The notes: a model not told the origin generated them from the sequence alone. 18,947 nt of DNA from an uncultured Eubacterium sp. (GCA_948468465.1 CAOKJJ010000092.1:1-18947); one strand, 5' to 3'; shown: positions 7,928 through 16,822, numbered from the stretch's first letter. Made by a program: numbers and translations.

Positions 7928-8013
7928 GGAAACAGCAGGCAATAGAAGAAAGAGCAAACTTGGAAATGCCATCAATTGACAGTAAATGGCTTAAGGGAGG
8001 AGGATGAGCCTTC

Positions 8014-9720
8014 ATGGATACTGCGAAAAAGAAGCTCCCCATAGGGATTGAGGATTTTGAGAAGCTCAGGAAAAATGGATTTTATTATGCAGATAAAACC
8101 GGAATGATCCGCGATCTGCTGCAGAATCCGGCAGAGGTGACGCTGTTTACCCGCCCAAGACGTTTCGGTAAGTCTTTAAATATGAGTATGCTGAAATGTT
8201 TCTTTGAATTAGATGGAAACAAAGAACTGTTTCAAGGACTGGAAATTATGGAGGAGCTGGAACTGTGCGGGGAATATATGGGGAAATTTCCAGTGATCTC
8301 ACTTTCACTTAAGGATATAGATGCGGAGTCTTATGAGACGGCGTTTTCAATCGCGGCGATGCTGGTGAATGAAGAAGCCGGGCGGCATTACTGCCTTTTG
8401 GAAAGTGAAAAGCTTACCTGGAATGAACAAAAGGCATTTTCAGAATTGCTGGACCGGAAAATGGAGCCGTCGGTTTTCAGCAGAAGCTTAAAGCTGTTGT
8501 CACAGCTGCTGGAAAAGCATTATGGACAGAAAGCAGTAATATTGATGGATGAATATGATGTGCCGCTTGCAAAAGCACATACCAAGGGTTATTATAGAGA
8601 AATGGTCAGCCTGTTGCGAAGCCTCTTTCATCAGACATTCAAAACAAATTCCAGTATGCAGTTCGCGGTTTTAACCGGGTGTATGAGGATTACGAAGGAA
8701 AGCATATTTACCGGACTGAATAATTTATGTGTACTGACGATTACGGATGTACGTATGGATGAGTATTTTGGATTTTCAGATGATGAAGTAAAAGGATTTT
8801 TAGATTACTATGGTTTATCTGATAAATATCATGTGGTGAAAGAATGGTATGACGGATATCAGTTTGGGGAGACGGAATTATATTGTCCCTGGGATGTCAT
8901 TAATTATTGTGCGCTTCTGCGTTCATCGCCAAATGCCAGGCCGGAAAATTACTGGGCGAATAGCAGCGGCAATGATGTGGTCAGGCATTTTATCCATGAA
9001 GCAGGAGATCGAGAAACGACAAAACGAGAGATTGAGAGGCTGATTGCCGGAGAGTGTGTTACAAAAGAAATTCATCAGGAGATCACTTATCCGGACATGT
9101 ACAGTTCAATTGACAATATCTGGAGTGTATTGTTCACCACAGGCTACCTGACCCAGCGGGGAAGAGGTGAGGGGCGCAGTTTTCAGCTTGCGATTCCAAA
9201 TCTGGAGGTGCGGGAAATATTTACCACGCAGATTATGGATTTGTTTAAGAAAGATGCAAAGCAGGATGGGAAGGCTCTGGACGCCTTATGTCGTGCGCTG
9301 CAGGACGGCAATGCCAAAGCCGCACAGAAGCAGCTGCAAAAATACTTGAAAAAAACGATTAGTATTCGTGATACATTTGTAAGGAAAGAATTGAAGGAAA
9401 ATTTTTATCATGGCATGCTGCTTGGTCTTTTGGCTTTTAAAGGAAACTGGGCCGTATCCTCTAACAGAGAAGCCGGGGAGGGTTATGCAGATATTATTGT
9501 AGAAATAGATGACGATGATGAACCCATGGGAATTGTCATTGAAGTGAAATATGCGCGGGATGGCAATCTGGATGCGGCATGTCAGGAAGCGTTAGTGCAG
9601 ATAGAAAAAAGGCAGTATGGGGATGTTTTTGGGGACGAGGATATAGTAAAAATACTTAAGTATGGCATAGCTTGTTACAAGGACAAGTGCAGGATCATGC
9701 TGTCCGCAGTGGAAATATAA
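8014..9720 (+). CDS. AAA-ATPase-like / PD-(D/E)XK nuclease fusion protein
   Basis: 568 residues. The N-terminal half matches the AAA-ATPase-like family (Pfam PF09820): start LPIGIEDFEKLRKNGFYYAD, P-loop variant RPRRFGKS (47-54) and Walker B AVILMDEYD (174-182). The C-terminus matches the PD-(D/E)XK family PF08011: D493 in GYADIIVE, then E510-V-K512 in IVIEVKYA. Such proteins occur in many copies in gut Clostridia and Bacteroidetes; their role is unknown, and nuclease or mobile-element functions have been suggested. ATG 8014 follows GGGAGGAGG by about 10 nt. It is the only sizeable plus-strand gene here, is flanked by two related repeats and faces an XRE regulator, so it may be an acquired cassette. 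Confidence 0.88.
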   Translation: MDTAKKKLPIGIEDFEKLRKNGFYYADKTGMIRDLLQNPAEVTLFTRPRRFGKSLNMSMLKCFFELDGNKELFQGLEIMEELELCGEYMGKFPVISLSLKDIDAESYETAFSIAAMLVNEEAGRHYCLLESEKLTWNEQKAFSELLDRKMEPSVFSRSLKLLSQLLEKHYGQKAVILMDEYDVPLAKAHTKGYYREMVSLLRSLFHQTFKTNSSMQFAVLTGCMRITKESIFTGLNNLCVLTITDVRMDEYFGFSDDEVKGFLDYYGLSDKYHVVKEWYDGYQFGETELYCPWDVINYCALLRSSPNARPENYWANSSGNDVVRHFIHEAGDRETTKREIERLIAGECVTKEIHQEITYPDMYSSIDNIWSVLFTTGYLTQRGRGEGRSFQLAIPNLEVREIFTTQIMDLFKKDAKQDGKALDALCRALQDGNAKAAQKQLQKYLKKTISIRDTFVRKELKENFYHGMLLGLLAFKGNWAVSSNREAGEGYADIIVEIDDDDEPMGIVIEVKYARDGNLDAACQEALVQIEKRQYGDVFGDEDIVKILKYGIACYKDKCRIMLSAVEI

Positions 9721-9763
9721 AAACAAGATGATAGTTTATGCAACTTCCAATATGCCGGATTCT

Positions 9764-9816
9764 GTTACTGTGAGCGCCGCAAGTGTGAACAGTAACGACT
9801 TGTAACAGTTCAGATA
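9764..9816 (+). repeat. Palindromic repeat, copy B (3' side of the ATPase/nuclease gene)
   Basis: GTTACTGT (9764-9771) and ACAGTAAC (9789-9796) form an 8-bp stem around GCCGCAAG (9777-9784). They are followed by GTAACAGTTCAGATA (9802-9816). The last two blocks match copy A, with a 25-base offset between them here against 32 there. Outside these blocks, GATTCTGTT also recurs near both copies, and both have CCAATATG nearby. Confidence 0.7.
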
Positions 9817-9836
9817 CCCTACTAAAATGCACGCCT

Positions 9837-9864
9837 AAAACACCAGTCATTGAATGGCTGGTGT
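9837..9864 (-). terminator. Hairpin at the end of the truncated gene
   Basis: ACACCAG/CTGGTGT (9840-9846 with 9858-9864) plus three inner pairs form a tight stem, followed on the minus strand by four T. The last codons and TGA stop of the 9847-10344 frame lie inside it. The short T run makes it a weak terminator. It could also stop plus-strand transcription from the nuclease gene. Confidence 0.5.
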
Positions 9865-10344
9865 ACCTTTAATTAGCGAAGCAATGCTTTGAAAGATATT
9901 TAATTTAATTTCTTTCGCTTTACGGTTTCCTCCCTCTTTTACAAATTTCAGCTCCGCCTCGGATAATGTTTTCAATCCATGTTCAAAATAAAATACCGGT
10001 TTTTCATAGACAATGCCCTCTGGAAGAAAATACTTTGATGTTTGTTCTGAATAGCTTCTTACAATCTCTTTTTGTGCTTTTCTTTCCTCTTCTGTAAATA
10101 AATAATCAGTTTTTATCAAAAACACTTCTTCTTTACTATATTCCGCATACGGCAAAAGCCTCACGTTACGTTCCCATAACAGCTTCACGTAAGCCGCGTT
10201 TTCGCTGCTCAGCCCCGATACTAAGTTTTCTAATAATAACTGGCATTTACTCCGATCTGATATGTAATACTCTTTGAACCGGTCTGAATTCAAAAGACGC
10301 TGGGGGGTGACCCGCAAGCCAGGCCATCTCCCCAGCGTCCGCAT
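9847..10344 (-). pseudogene. Truncated gene, possibly N-terminal part of an FkbM-type methyltransferase
   Basis: The frame gives 165 residues from an ATG that overlaps the rhamnosidase stop (TAATG). Its first 15 or so codons lie inside that operon's terminator hairpin, so the start is not credible; the true coding-like part begins about 10290 (NSDRFKEYYISDRSK). The stretches LIKTDYLFTEEE and KPVFYFEHGLKTL resemble, from memory, the region just before the SAM-binding domain of FkbM-type methyltransferases in Clostridia. If so, the catalytic Rossmann domain is missing: the frame continues for about 35 unrelated residues and stops within a hairpin. I read this as a 5'- and 3'-truncated relic. 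A small intact gene of unknown function cannot be excluded. Confidence 0.45.
10292..10339 (-). terminator. Rho-independent terminator of the rhamnoside operon
   Basis: A perfect 10-bp GC-rich stem, GACGCTGGGG/CCCCAGCGTC (10330-10339 with 10296-10305), lies 5 nt after the rhamnosidase stop and is followed by TTTT on the minus strand. The loop is 24 nt and can pair further internally. Confidence 0.8.
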
Positions 10345-13154
10345 TACTCTACTTCTCTGAGCAGTCTGTCAATCTTCTCCCTTTGTTCCCTACTCACGCC
10401 AAATCCGGTAAACGGTCCCCATGTCATTTCTTCCAATGTGCAAAGCTCTTTCTCAAACGGTACATGGTCCAAATGATATTCCTGTTCCAGCACGGCCCAG
10501 GTCTTCGGGTTTTCTTTTAATTCCTCCCATGCCGAATCCAGACTGTAAATTTTCCGATACGGGACGGTCGGCTCATAGCAGAATTCGTAATCTCCCGCAC
10601 CTGCACGCAGTATGACATTTTTTCCGTCCTGGCGGATATCCGACACCTGCCCTGCCTGCCTGCGGATGACTTCTAAGGCGGCATCCGGAAGCACAATCTC
10701 AGCTTCGGTATCAAACGGAACCGTAAATGAGAATTTTAAAAGCTTCCCGTCAATGTTCCATGCACTGCGGATAAAGCCGGATGCGGAGCGAAGCTTTGCA
10801 TCGGAGCTCGTAATCTGATAGTTCGGCATCGGCGCCAGGCGGAATTTTTTAAAGCCCGCGCCTTCTTCGCATGGCACAATGCCCGCCATATTCCGGAACA
10901 TCCATTCTACAATGGAGCCATATGAATAATGATTGAGGGAATTCATCTCCGTACCGCTGATTTTGCCGTCCGGTTCTACCGAGTTCCAGCGTTCCCAGAT
11001 CGTCGTGGCTCCCATCAGCACTTCGTACAGCCATCCCGGATAGCCTTTCTCCATCAGCAGATGATAAGCCAGGTCGTTCATTCCATGTTCGGACAGCATG
11101 CGGCATAAATACGGCGTTCCTACAAAACCTGTGTCCAAATGGTAGAAGTTCTTTTTCAGCCTGTTCAAAAGTCCTTTGCATACTTTCCCGTAAGCGAAGT
11201 CCGGTGTCAGACCCATATACAGAACAACTACATGGGCAGTCGTCGTGTCTACCGCCAGCCTTCCGGAAGGAGTGAAATATTCTTTGATAAAGGCATCGTA
11301 AATCTCTCCGGCCAGTTTTTCATAGGTTTTGGCGTCTTCGTCGTTCTTTAATATTTTTGCCGCTTTCGCCACAATGTTTGCCGAATAGTAATAGTATGCC
11401 GACGCAATCAGGTTCGGGTCGGTTGCTCCATACACACCGCCCGGATAATTTCCGTCCAGTGCCAGCCAGTCCGCGTAATGCTTTCCGCTCATCCACAGGC
11501 GCTTCGCGCCATCCGCGTCGTCCTCGCGCTTCATATAATCGACCCAGCCCTTCATGCTGAGATATTGACGGCGCAGTATATTTTTATCTCCATAATGCAG
11601 ATATACGTTCCACGGAATGACGGTAGCCGCGTCTGCCCAGGCAGTAGAAGCGTCTCCGGGACATCCGGCCACAGGTACGACATCCGGTACGCTGCCGCCC
11701 AGCTTTACCTGCTCCGCGTAGAGGTCTTTCCCGTATTTTGTATAAAATGCAAAAGTATCCATAAAATAACATGCCGTTCCGGAAAAAATCTGCGCATCGC
11801 CTGTCCATCCGTACCGCTCGTCACGCTGCGGACAGTCTGTCGGCACATCCAAAAAATTACCCTTCATTCCCCATTTGGCATTCTGAATCAGACGATTGAC
11901 CAGTGGATCAGAAGTGGTCAGCTCCCCTAACTCTTCCATATCGGAATGGATCACCAGGCCGCGGAAATCTTCTGTATTCACCGTACCTTCCCAGCCTTCG
12001 ACCTTTACAAACCGGAATCCGTAAAATGTAAAATGCTGGCGTACGATCCGCTCTTTGCCATCCGAAATATAAGTAAATTCTGCTTTTGCAGTACGCAGAT
12101 TCTCATTGTAAAAATTCCCGTCCTGCAGTATCTCTCCGAACTGGAAATGCAGCTTCGTCCCGTAAGGGGCGCTGCACCGAAACTGCAGCCAGCCTGCCAT
12201 ATTCTGCCCCAGATCCAAAACCGTCTCACCCGCAGGCGTATGGATCACCTCGGCTGGCTTTAGCTGTTCGTGCACCGTAATCGGAGGAGACAGTCTTGGA
12301 GACAGCCGTTCATATCCAAGGTTTATCACCTCTGTCTCAAATGTTTCGCTGACGTCCAGCGTCATATCATATACTTCTCCCGGATAAATGCCGCTTTCTG
12401 TAATCCTGCTCTTTCTCGCTTTCCAGGACTCATCCGTGCCGAATACTTCTTTGGTGCCGTCTTCGTACCACACATGAAATTCTGCAAGCGCTGCCAGTCG
12501 GTTTCCATAATTTTCAGACTCTTTGCGCAGCCCATAGCGTCCCTTGTACCATCCGTCCCCCAGAGCCAGTTCTATGCGGTTGTTTCCCATTTCAGGCTTT
12601 ATCTCGAACGTCTGATACTGCAGCCAGTCGTCATAATCGCAAAATCCCGGAAGAAGGCACTCCTCGCCCTGTTTTTCTCCATTCAAATAAAACTCATAGA
12701 GTCCAAGGCCGATCACATAAGCCCGTGCCTTTGCCACCGGCTTTAAAAGCTCTATGTCCTTCCACAAAACCGCCTGTATCCGCGCATCCAGCTGCGGTGT
12801 CATCCATTTCGCCTGCCAGCTGCCGTCATGCCCCGTCACGGACTTTGCCGTTTCAAACCACTGGACCTCACTCCAGGCACTGTCTCCTGTCTCATCCGCC
12901 GCACGGACTTTCCAGTAATATCTGGTCATCGGCTGCAGCTCAAGCGGCAGTTCAAATCCCGTGCTGACAGCCGCGGCGCACTCCCCGCTGTCATACAAAA
13001 TCTCTGAAAAATCCTCTTTACAGGAAACCTGTACCTGCGCAAAAGCCTGTCTGGTCCCCGCCGCTTCTGTAACGACATAGGAAACCGTAGGGTTTGCCAG
13101 ATCAAAACCGAGCGGATTTGTCAGATGGTTTATTTTTAAATGAGTAATCTTCAT
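10344..13154 (-). CDS. GH78 alpha-L-rhamnosidase, cytoplasmic
   Basis: 936 residues, no signal peptide. It hydrolyses terminal alpha-L-rhamnose from oligosaccharides or glycosides. Domains run from N-terminal beta-sandwich modules (to about 410) to an (alpha/alpha)6 barrel (about 415-770) and a C-terminal beta domain. The acid-site motif DCPQRDERYGWTGD spans residues 440-453; E446 is the likely general acid. A second conserved stretch, WERWNSVEPDG through SLNHYSYGS (about 717-750), is where the family's catalytic base is expected. The last 70 or so residues (from YRKIYSLDSAWEEL) are an extra tail beyond the usual core. ATG 13154 has AAGGGGG upstream at long spacing (about 14 nt). It is the last gene of the transporter-kinase operon, so its substrate is probably imported by that transporter. 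Confidence 0.93.
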   Translation of the reverse strand: MKITHLKINHLTNPLGFDLANPTVSYVVTEAAGTRQAFAQVQVSCKEDFSEILYDSGECAAAVSTGFELPLELQPMTRYYWKVRAADETGDSAWSEVQWFETAKSVTGHDGSWQAKWMTPQLDARIQAVLWKDIELLKPVAKARAYVIGLGLYEFYLNGEKQGEECLLPGFCDYDDWLQYQTFEIKPEMGNNRIELALGDGWYKGRYGLRKESENYGNRLAALAEFHVWYEDGTKEVFGTDESWKARKSRITESGIYPGEVYDMTLDVSETFETEVINLGYERLSPRLSPPITVHEQLKPAEVIHTPAGETVLDLGQNMAGWLQFRCSAPYGTKLHFQFGEILQDGNFYNENLRTAKAEFTYISDGKERIVRQHFTFYGFRFVKVEGWEGTVNTEDFRGLVIHSDMEELGELTTSDPLVNRLIQNAKWGMKGNFLDVPTDCPQRDERYGWTGDAQIFSGTACYFMDTFAFYTKYGKDLYAEQVKLGGSVPDVVPVAGCPGDASTAWADAATVIPWNVYLHYGDKNILRRQYLSMKGWVDYMKREDDADGAKRLWMSGKHYADWLALDGNYPGGVYGATDPNLIASAYYYYSANIVAKAAKILKNDEDAKTYEKLAGEIYDAFIKEYFTPSGRLAVDTTTAHVVVLYMGLTPDFAYGKVCKGLLNRLKKNFYHLDTGFVGTPYLCRMLSEHGMNDLAYHLLMEKGYPGWLYEVLMGATTIWERWNSVEPDGKISGTEMNSLNHYSYGSIVEWMFRNMAGIVPCEEGAGFKKFRLAPMPNYQITSSDAKLRSASGFIRSAWNIDGKLLKFSFTVPFDTEAEIVLPDAALEVIRRQAGQVSDIRQDGKNVILRAGAGDYEFCYEPTVPYRKIYSLDSAWEELKENPKTWAVLEQEYHLDHVPFEKELCTLEEMTWGPFTGFGVSREQREKIDRLLREVE

Positions 13155-13181
13155 AATATGTGTTTTCCCCCTTTAGCCTTT

Positions 13182-15029
13182 TTATATCTTCCTTTTTGTA
13201 TCTTTATTATATCCTCTTTCTGTCTTGTTTGTCGAGTGATCTTTTTGGATGATCCGCCCGATTGTCACACTGCAGCCACTGCCGTCCGGCACATTTTCTA
13301 TTTCAAAAATAAGATCCTGCGAATACAGCAGCAGGCATCTCGCATACGTATTGATAATTCCCATGCCGCCAATTCCCATTTCCGCAGGCTTTCCCCGTTC
13401 CAAAATATCCTGCCGCACCTCGGACAGCCTGTTGCGCAGCTGTTCCAATGTCTGGTCTGAGATTCCCTGCCCGTTATCGCGTACCGTTATCTTCCAGCTG
13501 TCTTCCTGTATGCTACCCTGAATCACGATCTGTCTGCCGCTGGTCATATTTTGAAAACCGTGTTTGACACAATTTTCCACGAACTGCTGCAAGGTCAGCT
13601 TTGGTATCATCTGTTTTTTCAGTTCCTGATCTAATTCGATGCTTACCTCCAGCCAGTCTCCGCGGCGGGCCTTTAACAGATAAAAATAACTGTTCAAATA
13701 CTCCAGTTCCTTTTCCACCGTAGCGTAACGTTCCTGGTTATTCGTAGAATAGCGCAGCATATTTCCGAGTGATCCGCACATTTCACAAATCGCTTCATCA
13801 TTATCCAATACCGCGCGGGAAGAAATGACGTTCAGCACATTATATATAAAATGCGGATTGACCTGGGCCTGCAGCATGTCAAACTGTGCCTGCAGCTGCA
13901 GCATCGCTGCCTGTTTTTCATTTTTCAGCGCTTCATCCAAGCGTGCCATCATTGCCTGATACGCGCAGATCAGCTCCTGAAACTCGTCAAAAACAGCCTC
14001 TTTTCCCAGATGCTGATTGTCCAGCAGATTTTCGATATTTGTATTTTCGACGGTTTCCTGGAGCGATTTTATCGGCTTTGTCAGAACGCCTGCCCAGAAA
14101 ACAATCATTGTCAGGCTGATGGCCAACGTCACCATGGTAGCCAGAAAGCTTACCGAAAACAGCTGCATGCGTTCTTTTTTAAGCAAATAATTTTTGTTAT
14201 AAGCCAATATTGTCAGATCAAACTCTCTCGAAGAAGCTTTCGTATACATAACGTCTTTTTCCATCCGTATCCGGTCTTCCTGCAGACTGTCCATCTGTTC
14301 ACGGTCACGCTCAGACAATACCGTTCCGTATGTCTCGTCACTGGCATAGAGCAGCTCATCTCCATTCACGAGAATCAAAAAATCAACATTCGGATCCGAT
14401 ATTTCCAGAGAATGCAGGCTTTCCACTCTGTTTTCTACTTCCAAAAACCCCATGTTCTTTCCCCGCAGCGCTTTCATCATGGAATAAACTGTCGTATGAT
14501 GATCCGTACTCCAATAATCCGGATGCGCGGTTACAATGACAGATTTTCCCTCCGACACGGTTACTGACTCCAAATACGGAATGTCTTCGACACGAAAATC
14601 AGAAATCAAGCGCTGCTTCGGCAGCTCTCCGCTGCCGGTTGCATAGATGGCGCTGCTCGCCAGAAAAGAATTCTGGTTAAAAAATATCGTCCGGTAAGAA
14701 TTTTTCATTATATATTCGGTCGTCAGTCCCGCGCTGATATTCGACTTCGCTTCCAGGACATACCTGTTTAATGTCTCTCCTGATTCTGCCAGCCAGCCGA
14801 TACTCTCAAGCATCACCGCATCCGATAAAATATAATGCATAATCGCATCCATACGTCTCAGCCTTTCGTCCATCTGCGTAACATACGAATTGGCTGAAAC
14901 GCGCAGACTGTTCTTGCGGCTGTTAATTTCATACTGCAGACTGATCCTGGCCACGACAATGCCCAGGATCATACTTACCAAAAGTGCAACAGTTGTATAT
15001 GCAAGAACCATCTTACTTCGAAATTTCAT
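13182..15029 (-). CDS. YesM-type sensor histidine kinase
   Basis: 615 residues. A membrane segment at about 8-28, an extracellular sensor region to about 285, a second membrane segment (290-315) and a HAMP-like region lead to the His_kinase domain (PF06580). The phosphoacceptor is H393 in QVNPHFIYNVLNVISS. ATPase motifs are the N box LQQFVENCVKHGF (E485, N486) and DNGQGI (517-522), with GIGGMGIINTYAR after them. Such kinases normally pair with an AraC-type YesN response regulator and switch on neighbouring sugar transport genes. Here no regulator gene is adjacent. ATG 15029 follows the permease stop by 10 nt, with AAGGATAAGGAA as the ribosome binding site, so it is co-transcribed with the transporter. 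Confidence 0.9.
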   Translation of the reverse strand: MKFRSKMVLAYTTVALLVSMILGIVVARISLQYEINSRKNSLRVSANSYVTQMDERLRRMDAIMHYILSDAVMLESIGWLAESGETLNRYVLEAKSNISAGLTTEYIMKNSYRTIFFNQNSFLASSAIYATGSGELPKQRLISDFRVEDIPYLESVTVSEGKSVIVTAHPDYWSTDHHTTVYSMMKALRGKNMGFLEVENRVESLHSLEISDPNVDFLILVNGDELLYASDETYGTVLSERDREQMDSLQEDRIRMEKDVMYTKASSREFDLTILAYNKNYLLKKERMQLFSVSFLATMVTLAISLTMIVFWAGVLTKPIKSLQETVENTNIENLLDNQHLGKEAVFDEFQELICAYQAMMARLDEALKNEKQAAMLQLQAQFDMLQAQVNPHFIYNVLNVISSRAVLDNDEAICEMCGSLGNMLRYSTNNQERYATVEKELEYLNSYFYLLKARRGDWLEVSIELDQELKKQMIPKLTLQQFVENCVKHGFQNMTSGRQIVIQGSIQEDSWKITVRDNGQGISDQTLEQLRNRLSEVRQDILERGKPAEMGIGGMGIINTYARCLLLYSQDLIFEIENVPDGSGCSVTIGRIIQKDHSTNKTERGYNKDTKRKI

Positions 15030-15039
15030 ACTTGTTTCC

Positions 15040-15870
15040 TTATCCTTTTACAGAACCGGCAACCATTCCATCCACGATTTTTTTGTTGAATATCAGGAAA
15101 AGGATCAGCATCGGAACTGTGATCACAATGATATCAGCAAACAACAGATTATAACTGTTCGCCAGCTGCCCTTTGTAATTGTACAAAGTAAGCTGTACGG
15201 TTGTATTTTCCGAACCCGGCAGAAAATACAACGGATTTGTAAAGTCATTAAACGTCTGCACGCCGACCAGAATAATTAAAGATGCCTGAATCGGCTTTAA
15301 CAGCGGAAAAATAATTTTCCAGAAAATCTGCCAGATGCTGCAGCCGTCAATTCTGGCTGCCTCTTCCAGCTCCCGCGGAATCGAAGCCATGTATCCGCGG
15401 TACAGCATAATGGCAAACGGCGTCTGCAGCGCAATCTCTATCATAACCATGGAAAACATCGTCTTATAAATATGCAGGCTCTGCAGCATATGGATCGTCG
15501 GAAGAATCGCCGCCGGGATCATCAGTCCGACCATCACAAGCGCCTGAATGCAGCTCATCAGCCGGTCATGCCTTCTTTGAATGGCATAAGCTGCCATCGC
15601 GGCCGTCACGAGCAGTCCAACCACCGTAAATAACGCCAGTACCGCACTGTTTTTAAACGCCGTCACGAGCTGGTAGTTTCCATGCTTAAAAACCTCCAGA
15701 TAATTCTCAAAATGCAGTTCACTCGGCCAGCTGATAGACAGTTCATTCGCTTCCGCTTTTGATTTTATCGACTGCACAAACATAAAATAAAACGGGACCA
15801 AAAATATAACCGTTGTCACAAGCACACCGATAATATCGCCGATAAGGATCAGTGTTTTCTGCTTTTTCAT
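15040..15870 (-). CDS. Sugar ABC transporter permease, MalG type
   Basis: 276 residues with six predicted hydrophobic segments. The cytoplasmic EAA loop reads ELEEAARIDGCSIWQIFWKI, the contact site for the transporter ATPase. The C-terminal KKIVDGMVAGSVKG is typical of MalG/CUT1 permeases. It pairs with the MalF-type permease upstream: that gene's TAA and this ATG overlap (TAATG), and GGAGG stands about 10 nt before, so translation is coupled. No ATPase gene is present. CUT1 systems in Firmicutes often share a common MsmX-type ATPase encoded elsewhere. Confidence 0.93.
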   Translation of the reverse strand: MKKQKTLILIGDIIGVLVTTVIFLVPFYFMFVQSIKSKAEANELSISWPSELHFENYLEVFKHGNYQLVTAFKNSAVLALFTVVGLLVTAAMAAYAIQRRHDRLMSCIQALVMVGLMIPAAILPTIHMLQSLHIYKTMFSMVMIEIALQTPFAIMLYRGYMASIPRELEEAARIDGCSIWQIFWKIIFPLLKPIQASLIILVGVQTFNDFTNPLYFLPGSENTTVQLTLYNYKGQLANSYNLLFADIIVITVPMLILFLIFNKKIVDGMVAGSVKG

Positions 15871-16742
15871 TATTGCATGGCCTCCTCTCTCTTATTCAGG
15901 AAATGCTGCAGCGGGAACGCGATCAGGGAAATCAAAATCAGCATCACCACATTGCCTGCTGTAGAAAGCCCGTAAAAACCAGCCGCATACTGCTTATAAA
16001 TGACAGATGCCAGAACATCGGTGGAAAAGCCCGGCCCGCCGCCTGTCATTGCCCAAATTAAATCGAAAGAACGTAAACCGCCAATCAGCGAAAGAATGAT
16101 AATCGAATTCTGCGAAGGCGCCACGAGCGGAAGCGTAATATGCCTCAGCTGCTGCCAGCCGGTCGCCCCGTCAATGGACGCCGCTTCATAATAAGTCTTG
16201 TCAATGGACTGAATGCCTGCAATATAAATAACTACAGAAATAGAAAGTCCCTTCCATACGTCTGTAAGTATAATGCTCCAAAGCGCCGTAGCCGGATCGC
16301 CCAAAAAATCAATCGTCGAACCTCCCAGCAGCTTTACCATAACATTTAAAAGCCCTTTGGTCGGATGCATCATATACGAAAACGTAAGTCCTACCGCCAT
16401 CATAGAGACCAGATTCGGAAAAAACACCGCGGAACGGATAAAATTCTTCGTCCGGATCTTGCTTGTCAGAAAAATAGCAATAAAAAACGCAAGAATTACT
16501 TTTAACGCACATGTTCCAAACGCATAAATCAGGGTATGTATTACGGACGAACTCATGGAATGTTCAGAAAAGAAAAGCTTATAGTTATCAAGCCCGCAGA
16601 ATGTCGCCGTATCAAAATTCCATACAGTTAAACTGTAATAAAGCGATGTTATAATCGGCCAGAGAAAGAAAATACCGAAAATAATGAGCGAAGGCAGTAC
16701 AAACCAGGCTGGATACATGTTTTGTTTCTCTTTGATCTTCAT
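15870..16742 (-). CDS. Sugar ABC transporter permease, MalF type
   Basis: 290 residues from ATG 16742 (MKIKEKQNMYPAWFVLPSLI), preceded by AGGAG with 8-9 nt spacing. The longer frame from ATG 16805 would start in the terminator hairpin at 16759-16796 and is rejected. Hydrophobic segments and the EAA loop (YEAASIDGATGWQQLRHITL) place it with MalF-like CUT1 permeases, often annotated LplB/UgpA-like. With the MalG-type partner it forms the membrane channel for the sugar delivered by the lipoprotein encoded upstream. Confidence 0.92.
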   Translation of the reverse strand: MKIKEKQNMYPAWFVLPSLIIFGIFFLWPIITSLYYSLTVWNFDTATFCGLDNYKLFFSEHSMSSSVIHTLIYAFGTCALKVILAFFIAIFLTSKIRTKNFIRSAVFFPNLVSMMAVGLTFSYMMHPTKGLLNVMVKLLGGSTIDFLGDPATALWSIILTDVWKGLSISVVIYIAGIQSIDKTYYEAASIDGATGWQQLRHITLPLVAPSQNSIIILSLIGGLRSFDLIWAMTGGGPGFSTDVLASVIYKQYAAGFYGLSTAGNVVMLILISLIAFPLQHFLNKREEAMQ

Positions 16743-16758
16743 AACCAAACCTCCTGTC

Positions 16759-16796
16759 AAAAAATGGCCGCCCGACATTGAAGGCGGCCATTTTTT
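16759..16796 (-). terminator. Terminator/attenuator hairpin between binding protein and permease genes
   Basis: A perfect 14-bp stem, AAAAAATGGCCGCC (16759-16772) pairing with 16783-16796, has a 10-nt loop and ends in a T run, symmetrical on both strands. It starts 26 nt after the binding-protein stop and lies just before the permease ribosome binding site. Partial termination or 3'-end protection here would make the binding protein more abundant than the permeases, as is usual for such operons. Confidence 0.85.
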
Positions 16797-16822
16797 CTTT
16801 TTCAATCATATATCTTTTTGCA

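Noticed and set aside
7976..7981. TTGACA box shortly before the ATPase/nuclease gene
   Set aside because: No -10 box at a suitable distance before the ribosome binding site; the TTGAAT-17-TATAAT pair upstream explains the promoter better.
13851..14567. Plus-strand open frame of 238 codons opposite the histidine kinase
   Set aside because: Antisense shadow with Cys/His/Gln-rich composition and no motif; the minus-strand kinase motifs are unambiguous.
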